Part shown: positions 26,301 through 36,660 of the stretch, in pieces
How the letters are laid out: each line of letters begins with the position of its first letter
Position numbering within the stretch: the stretch's first letter is position 1
From: Ancistrus triradiatus
Taxonomy: Eukaryota > Chordata > Actinopteri > Siluriformes > Loricariidae
Length of the DNA stretch: 64,000 nucleotides
NCBI GenBank assembly: GCA_025084515.1
Contig: JAJAGP010000014.1
Location: forward strand, 1,657,894-1,721,893
Direction of reading: 5' to 3'
Position numbers and translations under genes: made by a program
Notes under the pieces: generated by a model
What the model saw: the letters and a program-made list of their open reading frames with translations, nothing else
Told to the model about the DNA's origin: nothing
The model's database searches: none

Positions 26301-27332
26301 GCTTCATCTGTCCAGCGAGCCGCTCCCTCTGTTTTACAACGGCGTAATTAAACAGCCCTCGCTTCCATTAATTCATCATATCTAAAGTAGGCAGTGCTAA
26401 TCGACAGAGAAAAATGGCTCGACGTGGTAACGGGACAGAATGTTGCTCTGAATGTTAGGATGACAAAAGAGATAAACTGAGGTACGTTGCTCAGCTCCAG
26501 ACATGACAATCCATCATTAAAGAGCCACGAGTGACTTTCAAACAACTGCACGGGCAAAATAAAAGACAACGGATTAGTGCAAGAAGCAGCCAAATGTGTT
26601 TTGACCCTGGTCCAAGCTAAGCACGGGTAAAACAGGATCCTGCTTGGCTCAGGCTCAGGTGTTTGTCACAGACACTTGCTGTAGTATTGTATAGTCACAA
26701 AGGGCTCATGTGTCTGCAGGTTTTGGATCCATAAAAGCAGGAGCAACAGCTTATATTTGGACAATGACTGATGTAATATATGGCGTCGGTCCCCTCATAC
26801 CACCAACCTCTGACCCATCAAGTCAAAATCAGATTTAGTTCTATAGCACTTTTTAAAATGGAGCATCGTCTCAAAGCAGCTTTAAAATCTTCTATTATCT
26901 TCTATTCCCTAAAGCCAATCCCAATTTGAGCAAGTCTAGGGCGACAGTGGCAAGGAAAAACTGCCTAAACTCGGAAGGAGAAAACCTTCGGATGTCCAAG
27001 ACTCAAAAAGGGACCAAATCTCCTTGGGCACCTTAGATGTTATATGCAGGAATTAAACTAAATTATTGAATTAATAAGTTAATAGTCATAGTTAAAATAC
27101 ACAGAAGCTAGCTAACAAAAATAACAGAGAAAACATTTAAATAATTGTTAATATTTAAAACTTGTAGACTAACATTTTAGAGAAAATGAAATTATGATTT
27201 ATGAAGAGTATAATACAATAAAGAATATTAAAACTACATGTAAAGCATATAAGCCAATAGTGGAAATAAATACAAATGTTACAAAATGCAAAAACATACA
27301 CATGGCAGAAGCCAAGGTTCCCTGTCTTAATC

Positions 27333-27365
<33 letters not shown>

Positions 27366-28914
27366 TGCATTTTTATAGATGCATTTCACACCTTACAGAA
27401 AAATGGCATAATATAAAATAAGATAAAACTTGCATAGAAGAAAAATCTGATAAAAATTTGTAAAAATAGGGCTATTTCATTTTAAATGAGCTAACCTCCT
27501 GTATCCAGACATCTCAGTCAGGTATTGGTCTAAAAATGTTTTCGTCTCCATGTCTTCAACCTTCTATAAAATAATTTCAAGCTTCAGCAGGAAGGGAACT
27601 ATTTAGCAAAGGAATCAAACCGCAACCGAGCGTTATAATGGAAACCTCCTGAATAATATTTCCCTTAAAATCGAAGCCCTCCACACAATATCCTGTAATA
27701 ACACAATAAATCACATGTGGCAAACGCTGGGTTTCTGGATATCACACAGCATATCAGTGAAAGCCAGCCTTACCCAGTTCATCCACTAGGGGTGCCGCTG
27801 CCGCGCCCATTTCCATATCCCCCATCATCCTGTCCACCCGGCTGCTGGGGACACCCTGCGTCCTGGAAGTAGTCCTGTAATGCACCGCGTCCATTTCCCC
27901 GTTCTGTAGTCCGTTCGTAGGGCCTCGGATTGGTGGGACAAACTGAAGCCCCGCCTTCACGCCCTTATAAGTCACGGGTTTGCTCATTTTACCCCCGGAT
28001 TCTTTTCCTCCACCCATTTTCTTGGGTTTGGGTGGAACTTCGGGTCCCGGTCCCGTCCCCCCTCCTGCGCTAGTCCTTTTCTTTTTGCGAATGTCTCTGT
28101 GGGATTTCGAGGAGTCGTGGCCTCTGACCTGCGTGCTGGCTTTGGTCAGCCTGTGGTGCCGGTCTTGCAGGTGGAGGCTGTTGAACTGATCGATGAACTC
28201 CTCACAGTGCAGAAGGTGGTGCTCAGGCTCCCACGTGTCTTCTTTGCTCCCGTAGCCTTTCCATCGGATCAGATATTCCCACTTGCCCTTTTTGTTCTTT
28301 CGCTTGTCTATTATCTGCTCCACCTGCAAAATAACAGCGGACGCTCAGCCTGTTCATCCTGCTACTACCAACAAAGCGCAAATGCAGCCCTCAGACAAAC
28401 CCGTTATAAATATGGTGCTTTTTATTTTGTACCATATTTATACTTTACCAAAGGCAGGGTTTGGTTCTAGCACTTCTTGTACCGGACCTTTTTGTGTAAC
28501 TGTCCCTATATGAAAAGCAAGTCCCAAGTTACTGCGGTAATATTCAAGTAACTCAAGTCAAGCAAGTCTCAAGGCAAGTCATGCAAAAAGATGAAGCGCT
28601 AACTTCAGTTTCCACATTTAAATCAGTGCAAAGGCATAAAGATCTGAATTTAATGCCAACATTAACAAATACTGTTGCATTTCTTCTTGGGCTTTAAACT
28701 CGTATCAAACTCATCATGCCAAATTCAATTAGGACACCCAATAAAAACCTTTTTTAGCATATTTATTATTAGCATATGGACTTTTGATATTCATATTAAG
28801 AATACAGCGAGATGGAGGTAATATAACTAAACATAAAACGAAGAAATGTCTGAATGTTCAAACTGAAGATCAAACATCTACATTTTTAAACATGTTAAAA
28901 AACAAAAGTTTTTC

Positions 28915-28952
<38 letters not shown>

Positions 28953-31900
28953 TAGAGATATGAGAGAGATAGAGATAGGAGTAGAGATATAGAGAGATCA
29001 GAGATAATAAAGAGATTAAATAAAAATATTATAATAAATAATATAAATAAAATAATGTACAAACAAATACCAAAATACAAATAATAGAAAAAATAAAGTG
29101 AATAAAATAACAATACTAAATATATTATCATAGTAATTGAGTATAAAGAATATTAATGAATAAATCATTACCAAACTGTATATATATATATATATAGATA
29201 TATATATATATAGATAGATAGTATATTTATAGATAGATATATATATATATACACACACACAAATATTCCTGACATGACATCAACAGATGAAAATCTATTC
29301 AAATTATACAAGTATAATTGTTTTGAAATATATATTTAAAAAAAATGATTCACAACTGATAGACCTTTAAGGCCAATTTCAACGTACAAAACATAAAACA
29401 CAAAGCCGGCTACAATGTGTTGCATTTCCGAAATGTTAAAATTGAAAGCACTGTCGCTCTGAGAGGTTGCCAGGTTTGTTACAGAAATCACCCATTCATG
29501 TTTCAACACACAAAAAAATCCTAACCATGTCTAACTTCTCAATCTAATAGTCTCAGTTCTAAGTTTCGGTCCAAGTCAAAGTCACATCGAGTCTGTTATC
29601 AGTGTTAGTCAAGCCAGTCTCAAGTTCTTCCATTGGTGACTCAAGTCTGACTCAGGTCTGACTCAAGTCCCCCAAGCCTACTGCCCAGTAATAAAAATGC
29701 TCAGTCACTGTATGTACAGACTTTGCTGGAAGATCCAACCGCGACCCAGTTCCACATTTGTTGTGTAATGTACACAAGACCCCAAGCTTAGTCAGACTGA
29801 GAACCTTGTTTGCATTATAGAACGATAAAGTGTTCCATTTCTATCTCTCTTTCTGGGGGAAGGTTAAGGCGGCGTTTCGTCACGTCGCAGCTGCTGTGCT
29901 GAGCAGATAAGGCCATATCTCACTGCTCCCTTTAACAGCACGATCATGTTTTAACGTCGGATACAAAGGATCGAAGCAGTTTAAGACTGCAGCCACCTGC
30001 TAACAAGGACATGCAGAATGGCTGCAGGGCACTACGCTGTACGGATTATTATTTTTAAACAGTTAACCCTTGCGTGACAATCTGTACAATCTTACAAAGT
30101 ACAATCCACGCAACTGATCCAAGGTCAATGCTCAAGGGCCCAACAGTGGCAGACTTAAACCCTTTAAACCCTTAACCTTCTGGTTAATAGGCCATTACCC
30201 TAAACACTGTCTCTGTTTCCATTTAATGTACAGGTATGCTCCGATTCACATACGCATTACACAGAGATGGGTGACTGAATTGGACGTTGACCAGACATTA
30301 ATATAGTCCCATAGACGTTTTGAGATATTGTAATATAAATATAAAAGGGTATTTTCACGAGGAAACTGCGTGCAAATGATACGTAAATGTGTCAGAGAGA
30401 GTGGAGCGCTTATGCCACCGCATTATGGAAATTCTCAATCATTATTATTATGGAAACTAATGCAATGTATGTAATGTTAATTAGGAATTACAATAGCAAA
30501 TACAAATCTGTATCATATATCTAATTCAGGGCTGAATGATAGAAAACTAGTACGATAAAACCCTTGCGGCACCTGCTGACAGAAAAGAGAATTGCAGTCT
30601 TAAAATGCATTAAAAGAAACGGTATTGTTCAAAGTTTCAAGTTTTATAAAGAATGCAAAGATAAGAATTACTGTAATGTCCCTGCAATTAACATCATACT
30701 TGGAAATATAATGATAGTTTTTCAGATGTTTTGCTGTATACCCTGCATATATTAAGCCCCAGTTAAATCAAAAAGTCCTTATCACAGAAGGGACTCTTAC
30801 CATCTCCCCCTCAGTAAGCGGTTCCATCTTGTAATCTGATCTAACGTGCTAGTAAATTTTGCTCATGCCTTATCTTTGATGAAAAGTCTTCCGCTGTTCC
30901 TGAGTCAGCAAAGTCAGCGAGATTTCTTGCGCAACGTCTCGGTAAATCAGTGCACTGCTCCAACAGAGCCTTAGTCAGGGGCAGCACACACACACAGTCA
31001 CATTCACTAATTGTACAATGTAAAAAAATTGTAAAATACAGTCGTTCCTAAATCAGAGGATTATACTGGATTAAAGTCTCTGGACTGTAGAAATGACCTC
31101 GGTGCAGACAAGTTATCAGCATCTCCGTTTTAAATTAGGTCTATAATCGCCCTCACGATTAGGTCCATTCAGTCCGAGCCCCAGAAGGGACCACAGTGTG
31201 CCGCCGTCCGGTTAGGTCTTTCAGACATCGGCCTCCTGAGTGCGTGACTGAAACGGAGCTTGATTTTAGTCGTATGATTAAGTCGTCAACAGGTCAGTCT
31301 GGCAAATGCCTACGTTTGGTCGTCCTTAAGAGGAAAACCAAACCTTCCAGTTCAGGAACCACATATAGAAGAATCAATAAAAAGTAGCATTATGTCCTAA
31401 AAGTGTTTAGTACTAGGAACTATTCAGTAATCCGTGAATGCAGTGCATACTGACAATCGTAACCATTTAAAATAGTCACTTTATTTAAAAGCCTGAAATA
31501 AAAACTCAAGGCAACTGCACTGAAATTGAATACAAATTGAAAACCCTGAAGCAGAAGTTTGGAAAACTGATCAGTCTCCTGATTTAGTACTTTGTAGAGT
31601 AGGGGTGGGTATTGGAAAGGACTTCACGATATGATACGCATCACCATACGATTATATCATGATATATTGCAATATTCCACATAGTTCACTACAAATATAA
31701 AAACAGTCTTTGAACCAAATAATTATATCCTACCAGCTCTACACACCTGTCTTGTATAATATTTGCCTGTTCTTTCTTGCAGAATTGTTCAAGTTTAGCC
31801 AGATTTTGCTGCACAAGTCCATCCCCAGATTTCCCCTCATATTTAGGTCCGGCCGCTGCTTCGTTTCTTGGCCCATCTTCATATTTCATATTTTCCTCCA

Positions 31901-32947
31901 AAAAATCAGGTGTATTTGACAGCAATCCTGACCAATTCCCCAATCCCGTTACGAAACGAATATCATAAAACAATAGACCACCAGATCACCACCACAGAGA
32001 CACGGGTTCGAGCTCCATTCGGACATGGGATCATTCCCTGGTGCTGTCACAACAAGCTTCGCATACCTCAAAGTACATCCAATTACTTCCAGAACAGGCT
32101 CCTAATTTTAAAACAGGTTTTTAAAAATGGTCATAGGTTTTATCTACAGTTTACTAAAAGATGAATCTATTTTATTATATTAAGAATACATTTTCCAAGT
32201 CTGGTACTTCGTTAGTTTTGCCACACAATATACTGATTCACTTAATCATATGACATTACGTACATTAAATGTATGCTTCTTATAAGTCTTCTAAAAATCT
32301 CTTCTAAAAAAACATTCCTTTCCAAGGATTAAAATGATTTAAAACAATATGCCCCTGACCTTGTGTTGTCCTCATTTGATTATGCTGTTCTCTTTAATAG
32401 ATTTGATCTTCCTGAATAAGTAAAAATAGCACAACGCAGATAATCCGGAATCTAGAGCCCTCTAGGAGCATGTCCTATTGTATGGTTCTGCCTACTGGAA
32501 AACAATTAGGTTTTAGAACCTATTTTAGTCGTGCTGCGATCAGCCCAGATTTTCTTCAGATAAAGCCTTGGATTATACAGATAAATCTTCAGGGATAACG
32601 AAGGCGTCGGCAAAAAATTACTCCTAAAATGTGATCCGGTGTTCAGAATAATAGACAAACACGTTGTGCAGGAACTAATTACACACAAATGCATTTATTA
32701 TTCATAGTTCATAGGGAACCTACATAAACCCCGAAATTGAACAACTGGTGGAAGCTCCTTTACTCCTTTAATAACATTTGAGATCGTTCTGGCACTCTGT
32801 TCAGGTCGTGTCATTTGATCTGAGAAGGCATGTGTTTAGAAATGCTTGCCTAAAACACAAGAACAGCTCATTTGCATGTCATGTAAGCAATGTGTGGGAA
32901 TATTTACAATTCTTTGTTATCTGGTAATTTGTGAGCAGCTTGTGGGA

Positions 32948-33005
<58 letters not shown>

Positions 33006-35790
33006 AACTTTCCTGTAAGTGGATAAAATTGTATTTTACATTTTGGGTCTTATTCTCACTCTCAGTGTTTTGTACTGTCACTACCAGGAGTCTCGGTTCA
33101 GACTTTGTCAGAGGAATGTTTATGTTGTATAGCAGTGAAAATAAACAAGACAGCTTTTGCTATAGTTTCTCGCGAGACAATGCGGTCGTTGAGAAGTTGT
33201 TCACATTAAAAATCCACAATAGTGAGCCTGTGTTATATTTTAATGTATTAAGTTACAGTTCCCCACAGGATCCAAGGATCTAATTTCAACTCATCACAAC
33301 AAACCAGTACTGGTGCTTGTTATGGCTGCAATCATGGCCACCACTGTTGCAAATATTTTTAGCCAGCTCCTGAAATTAGAGATCGAGCAACCTGCGATGC
33401 ATCAGCCATCTTTTGCAAATAAATAAAACATTATGTTCTGTGAAACCCACGTTGGCTGGATATTACCATACCAGTTACTTTGCTTTATTTTAAACTATTT
33501 TTTTAAACAATATGAAAGCATTCAATACAGTACTGTACCGTACAATGCAGTAATTCTTATCTTTATATCTTTTATGAAGCTTCTCTCTGGTCGGCAGGTG
33601 TCTCAGTGCATCACTCATTAGTTTTCTGTCATTCAGGTGTGAACTAGACAGAGATATGACAGATTTTTATTTCCTACTACAGTCCTTACGACCTTGTATT
33701 AGAAAGATCTGTGACCTGGTCATATTCTTCCTACTCAGATTCAAGATTTCTGTGGTAGCCTATAGTGGTTAAGGTACTGGACTATGGACCAGAAGGTCCA
33801 GGCTTCAAATCCCACCCTGACCCAAATCTCAAGCTGCCACTGTTGGGTCCTTGAGCAAGGAACTTAACCCTAATTCTTACAATCCAATTGCTTGGACTGT
33901 AAGAATGAATCAATGGTAAGTTGCTCTGGATAAGGGCTTCTGCTAAATGACATAAATGTAATGTAAATTTATTTTATTGTCATTTTATTCTGCACTTTCT
34001 TTTAAAACGCAACTGGAAACTCATCCTTTCCATGTCACATTCCCTAGCATTTTTTCACACATTTTTACTCCACCATTAGTTCTTCTCAATTGCTCAGTTT
34101 CTCAATTACTTTTTAGCATTATTGCCTTGTATTTATTTCTTCTTTAATTATTTGCATTTACTGATGTTTTGTTCTTGGGGGACCTGAAAGGTGCTTTTCA
34201 ATAAAATAGCATTCCTCTTTTTCTTAAGTCAGCCAAATACGATTTACAGGTCAAATCTGATTTTTTTTGATAGGTTATTCACATTTTCTTTCTAATTTTG
34301 CCTGTGTGCATCACTTTTTCTGAACGGGTCATGCTCTATAACACTCCAGATACACAGAGGAATGTCAAGCCATCTGACACGTCCCCTCAGAAGTACGCAA
34401 ACCTAACGGAGCGCAAGGTAGCAACTGCTAACCTAAAGTTTTTGTTCACATCGATGTTCAGTGAAATATGACTCCAATTTTGCAGAAAAAAATTAATAAT
34501 AAGGAGGACAATGAGGCGAAAGGTGGCACAAATTATGAAGCTTCCCTTGGAGGCTGCTTCTGTCTGGATGTGAGACCAGTGTCAGGAGGTGAGGGATCGT
34601 GACATGAATGGCTTTCTTTACACACTCTATCTATGAGACTGACTATTTTAAAGATGGGCAAAGTAGAATATCGGCCAGAATCACTGAAAAATCAACTAGA
34701 AGTTGAATTGTACTGGCCGGCACAGTGGCTCACCATGCATCTGCCAACGGGCATAACCAAGTCACATTGTCAAATATCACATATCATATTTCAGGTCCAC
34801 ATTAGATGCCCAGAGTGAATTGAAAAGGTTTGATCGAATGCTGTAACACCATGAAATAAAGAAATGTGTGTCCCATGGCTAAATAGGCTATATGAACAAA
34901 CTAAGGGCATAAGATGCCAGTCCATTTAATGAGCAAATGTATCCCTTTACAGCGTCCTTGGTGTCACAGTAACGGGTTAGAAATCTGCTTTCTCAAAAGT
35001 TGATTGGTTCAAAGGTACACGTCCATATTTACCATACTTATCACAAAACCATAACTGAACTTTATCAAGCCACGGAATTCAAGTTGTAATGTTACTGATC
35101 TGAAGGATAACCTGAGAAGATGGACGACGTGACATCCAAACACGAACCAAAATCAAGTGGATGAAAGGCTTGAAAGATGCGCCAACTTTACGTCGGAAAT
35201 GCTCTTCACCATCGCATTAGTCTTATACAGATATTTTCGGTTTTGTTAGCAAATGACCCAACTTGTCAAGCCGCAAAACGATCGAGTGTCAAACTGTCAC
35301 CAGAGAGGAGAGTAACCAGATAAACAGTCAAGTGTCCACTGGGTCCCACACACATCTGGAGCCTAACTGAAGAAACCTGAAGAAAAAAGTAACTTCTGCT
35401 TGAGCGGAGTTCAATTAAACTCCGCATAAACTAAATATGATTAGCGCATTATAATGATCGATGATAATCAATAACATGGCACAGTCAATAGAGGTGGCAC
35501 TTTGGATGACTTTACAAGAACACCCAAAGGGAGTTTTTGGAGTCGTCGTCAGGTTTCGGGCTGGATATTTTAATTCAATTTTTTTAAACAATCAAGCCTG
35601 AATAATTCCAAAGATCCAGTGAGCGACTGAGCAGATCGTGCGGACCAGATCGTCCCCGTTAAAGGGCTGATCTGAGCACGGCGGCTTTTTTTTCCGTCCC
35701 CGAACGCCTCCCCTTACTTCCTAATTCCTCCATTCGCCAATTTTAAAGAAGTAAATCCCGGAGTACCTCGTAAAGCTCCCCCGAAGCCAT
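11814..35790 (-). CDS. cdyl2: Chromodomain Y-like protein 2 (CDYL2), seven coding exons, 492 aa
   Basis: Coding exons in transcript order: 35790-35767, 28323-27774, 23629-23412, 20194-20022, 15207-14997, 13280-13137, 11972-11814. All borders are GT-AG, phases join exactly, and the sum is 493 codons with the stop. The product has an N-terminal chromodomain (about residues 5-60), a low-complexity linker (about 65-190) and a C-terminal crotonase/enoyl-CoA hydratase-like domain (about 235-490). The chromodomain binds methylated histone H3 lysine; Y7, W29 and Y32 align with the HP1 aromatic cage. CDYL2 rather than CDYL is indicated by KWEYLIRWKGYGS, HHLLHCEEFID, KESTRIAEA and the C-terminal KSVLEEVNEKEC. 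Human CDYL2 is 506 aa; the shortfall is in the linker. The protein should be nuclear and act as a chromatin reader and corepressor. The gene spans 24 kb, with intron 1 (7.4 kb) the longest. A possible AATAAA lies at 10157-10152 on the minus strand, but the 3' end is not determined. Confidence 0.95.
12507..12564 (+). repeat. (CA)n microsatellite, CDYL2 intron 6
   Basis: About 29 uninterrupted CA units. A second, impure CA tract follows at 12679-12720. Confidence 0.98.
13137..13280 (-). CDS. cdyl2: CDYL2 exon 6, residues 393-440
   Basis: 144 bases, phase 0 at both ends. It starts ANEMLFCGRKLTAQEA and includes LVSQVFWP, both hallmarks of the CDY-family crotonase domain. Confidence 0.95.
13440..14680 (+). 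repeat. Diverged 51-bp minisatellite, CDYL2 intron 5
   Basis: About twenty diverged units of roughly 51 bases, each with a CTCAAAACCC-like block, a CTTTCATGAGATCTCC-like block and a GTTTCCA-like block. Because 51 is a multiple of three, plus-strand frames stay open for long distances (13538-13960 and 14286-14762) and translate to a repeating 17-residue pattern such as FPxSKPxTFxRSP. The host gene is on the other strand. I see no start context or splice signal that would make it a gene, so it is called as a tandem repeat. Confidence 0.85.
14997..15207 (-). CDS. cdyl2: CDYL2 exon 5, residues 322(part)-392
   Basis: 211 bases, entering in phase 2. It encodes FKKPIVVAINGPALGLGAS, the CoA/oxyanion-hole segment, followed by LPLCDIVWAS and AWFQTP. 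The classical crotonase catalytic glutamates are not apparent, in line with what is known of the CDY family. Confidence 0.95.
15545..15862 (-). pseudogene. Tc1 transposase, C-terminal fragment
   Basis: The open stretch carries SPELNPIEMLWHDLKKAV, the region of the third catalytic acidic residue of the DDE nuclease. It then drifts from the family at its end (LQVMANAWLQ in place of the usual CKRLIASYRKR), which indicates a frameshift. Confidence 0.85.
16222..16638 (-). pseudogene. Tc1 transposase, N-terminal DNA-binding fragment
   Basis: 138 residues from MPRSKEI. It holds the paired-like helix-turn-helix domains (YKAISKASGLQRTTVRAI, then the GRPTKITPRAQRRLI segment) and KNGLHGRVPRPKPLLSKKN. 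It ends early, before the catalytic core, because of a frame break near 16250. Confidence 0.88.
17301..17333 (+). repeat. (GA)n microsatellite
   Basis: About 16 GA units in CDYL2 intron 4, just right of the Tc1 element. Confidence 0.95.
17640..18240 (+). repeat. 600-bp purine-rich GACAGA tract
   Basis: Nearly unbroken degenerate GACAGA/GAGACA/GACACA sequence in CDYL2 intron 4. The plus strand is strongly purine-rich, so the CDYL2 transcript (minus) would be pyrimidine-rich here. Long frames on both strands follow from low complexity and are not genes. The remainder of the intron, 18241-20021, shows only a short repeat fragment near 18705-18790. Confidence 0.9.
20022..20194 (-). CDS. cdyl2: CDYL2 exon 4, residues 265-322(part)
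   Basis: 173 bases. It starts VMKEVCRALG and includes KLLLLSAVGSIFCSGLD and LIGRLSTDRRKES. The latter matches CDYL2 rather than CDYL. It ends AG|GTAC, splitting an arginine codon. Confidence 0.95.
20411..20800 (-). mobile_element. Internally deleted, decayed Tc1-type copy
   Basis: It starts with ACATGAACTTTATTTTACTTTAACC, the same left phrase as the larger relic at 25510-26262, and then jumps to the transposase N-terminal part on the minus strand (AGAGAGGCCTTCAGTTGCTTAGAGGTTACCC). It ends with a worn inverted-repeat segment (TTTAGCTCGTATTTATGCAGAAA) shared with 45900-46000 and 63640. It lies in CDYL2 intron 3. Confidence 0.65.
22545..22810 (+). repeat. Dispersed repeat with conserved core, copy B
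   Basis: From TTTACAATTGTCTCAAAGCAGC, through GGGCGACAGTGGCAAGGAAAA, to a 3' part with GGTGTTATATGTAAGAAATAAACTAA and TAATTAATAAGC. The order of blocks is the same as in copy C at 26825-27090. It lies in CDYL2 intron 3. Confidence 0.65.
23412..23629 (-). CDS. cdyl2: CDYL2 exon 3, residues 192(part)-264
   Basis: 218 bases. It starts GSPLPNGDTHLHS, then the KRKLAEDKAYIFDKRLRYNV segment and the entry into the crotonase-like domain (RFRDIVVRKEDGFTHVLLSSQ). A MITE begins 58 bases upstream of its acceptor. Confidence 0.95.
23688..23948. mobile_element. 261-bp TA-flanked MITE in CDYL2 intron 2
   Basis: Ends are CAGCAAGTCCCCTGGATGCG on the left and, inverted on the right, CATTAAGTCCCCTAGATACG. Each end is preceded by TA. 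The inside holds no frame. TA target choice and terminal CA suggest a Tc1/mariner-class nonautonomous element. Confidence 0.75.
25510..26262 (-). mobile_element. Decayed Tc1-type transposon, CDYL2 intron 2
   Basis: On the minus strand the transposase can still be followed in broken frames. The piece at 26070-25849 reads MKASLTLANVNVHEVHIRR and then KPLLSKKN. Further on come segments matching QDTDPKHTSRS-like and HELNLKRRW-like Tc1 text. Many stops and shifts are present and no clean inverted repeats remain. Confidence 0.75.
26825..27090 (+). repeat. Dispersed repeat with conserved core, copy C
   Basis: Blocks in order: AGATTTAGTTCTATAGCAC, CGTCTCAAAGCAGCTTTA, GGGCGACAGTGGCAAGGAAA, AAAACCTTCGGATGTCC, TTAGATGTTATATGCAGGAA, and TTGAATTAATAAG. 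This is the most complete of the three copies seen. Confidence 0.65.
27333..27364 (+). repeat. (AAT)n microsatellite
   Basis: About ten AAT units in CDYL2 intron 2. Confidence 0.95.
27774..28323 (-). CDS. cdyl2: CDYL2 exon 2, residues 9-192(part)
   Basis: 550 bases. It starts VEQIIDKRKNKKG, continues WEYLIRWKGYGSKEDTWEPE (W29 and Y32 of the aromatic cage), and ends in a basic, proline- and glycine-rich linker (GPGPEVPPKPKKMGGGKESG) up to PLVDELG. The acceptor is TTTTGCAG and the donor TG|GTAAGG. The linker is shorter than in human. Confidence 0.96.
28916..28950 (+). repeat. Poly(A) run of 35 bases
   Basis: An uninterrupted A run followed by GATAGAGATATGAGAGAG. It could be a retroposon tail, but no retroposon body is recognisable to its left. 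Confidence 0.9.
29177..29262 (+). repeat. AT/GATA/CA compound microsatellite
   Basis: TATATA runs interleaved with GATAGATA and ending in a CACACACA tract, in CDYL2 intron 1. Confidence 0.95.
30105..30215 (-). repeat. SINE fragment, minus orientation
   Basis: On the minus strand it reads CCAGAAGGTTAAGGG and CTGCCACTGTTGGGCCCTTG, the same body as the SINE at 33752-33966. Both ends are worn. Confidence 0.55.
32950..33001 (+). repeat. (CT)n microsatellite
   Basis: About 25 CT units in CDYL2 intron 1. Confidence 0.97.
33752..33966 (+). mobile_element. tRNA-derived SINE
   Basis: The head has an A-box-like TAGTGGTTAAGGTACTGG and a B-box-like GGCTTCAAATCCC, spaced as in a tRNA promoter. The body is CTGCCACTGTTGGGTCCTTG, AGCAAGGAACTTAACCC and GTTGCTCTGGATAAGGGC, ending TCTGCTAAATGACATAAATG with a short TGTAA-like tail. 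This is the layout of common teleost SINEs. It lies in CDYL2 intron 1, in sense to the plus strand. Confidence 0.75.
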
Positions 35791-36060
35791 CCTCGGGTGC
35801 ACAAAGGCGGCCGATCTGCCTCGTCGGGCTGGTTTCGCCCCTCGCCCTGGGTCTCCGGCTGAAGCGCGGCTCTCCGATAAAGACGCGAATTAAACAAGCT
35901 GCGTGTTATTCAGACTCGGACTCAGCCGCAGTCACCAGATCGGCAGACAGCTTTAATCGAGCCAGGCTGCGACGGATCGCTCGATCGCGCCTCGCTTCCA
36001 ATAAACGAGCAGAGATGAGCGGGGCGGTGCTGCTACATGGCTGGGGGGAGAGTGGGGAAG
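35640..36060 (-). promoter_or_regulatory. CDYL2 5' UTR and CpG-rich promoter
   Basis: A clear local rise in G+C and CpG surrounds the first coding exon, with strings such as GGGCGTTCGGGGACGG on the minus strand, against AT-rich flanks. The transcript start is not visible. A minus frame at 36127-35906 (73 codons) could be an upstream ORF if transcription begins far enough upstream. Promoter status is inferred from composition and position. Confidence 0.55.
35767..35790 (-). CDS. cdyl2: CDYL2 exon 1, residues 1-8
   Basis: 24 coding bases, MASGELYE, then a GTACTC donor. The match to the family start, the CpG-rich setting and the phase-0 join to VEQIIDKR in exon 2 support it. Y7, one of three aromatic-cage residues, lies here. 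Confidence 0.9.
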
Positions 36061-36479
36061 GAGTGGGCTTGTCCACTGGACGTGGAAACAATTTGCTCAC
36101 GTTTATTAGGCATTCATTATAAGGCATCGTCTGCTACAGAGGTGCACCAGTCCATCACTGAACTCTTCAGCCTGTTGCACCATGCGTCTCCATATCCAAG
36201 TCTAGACCCGTGCATGCTGTGGTTGACCAATAAAGTGGATCAGTCATTCCAAGCTTCCAGAATTTCAAATAGCATAACAGGTCCAAAGACTGGATATTGA
36301 ATATATTTTCGCTGAGTGAGCACAAACCCAGGCTACAGGCTAATCGTGCATCTTGTTGGTTGGCCAGTTTCAAACATTTTGTTTCCACAGAAAGACAAAT
36401 GAATGTCTATGAACCATATTTCCCTGGATAACTCCTCCATCCCAGCCTAAGAGAATCCAAGAAACCTTGTAGTAGTTTC

Positions 36480-36660
36480 TTGCTAAACTGAGCCAGTCAT
36501 GCAGGCCATTTATGGGACCAGCTGGGACAGCTTCAGCAACCTGCGTGTGCAGGATCTACAGGGCCAGCTGGAACATCTGTGGGCAAATGTGCCACAGGAT
36601 ACCATACTGAACCTGTATGCCAGAGCCTCCTTTCAATTGTATTTTCCCCAGTAAACATAT
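36480..36660 (+). pseudogene. Possible Tc1-like transposase C-terminal remnant
   Basis: The plus strand reads NLRVQDLQGQLEHLWANV and then PQDTILNLYA, resembling the C-terminal segment of some Tc1-like transposases (VPxDTIxNLYxSMPRR). It ends before the usual arginine-rich close, and no inverted repeats are seen. The stretch 36130-36480 and the following 36660-37470 show nothing else that I can name. Confidence 0.4.

Larger units (their letters stand above)
28470..29700. repeat. CAAGTC-rich blocks flanking an AT-rich core
   Basis: 28515-28590 is rich in CAAGTC/CAAGTCTC words, and 29560-29680 has the same words (CAAGTCTGACTCAGGTCTGAC). Between them lie a poly-A run, GATAGA repeats and AT repeats. 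The layout suggests one or two copies of a nonautonomous element, but I could not define ends or a target duplication. Confidence 0.4.

Noticed and set aside
28895..29258. Hydrophobic minus frames of 78 and 80 codons resembling membrane proteins
   Set aside because: They come from poly-A/T and AT repeats; FFFFFF and YIYIYI strings show the low-complexity origin.
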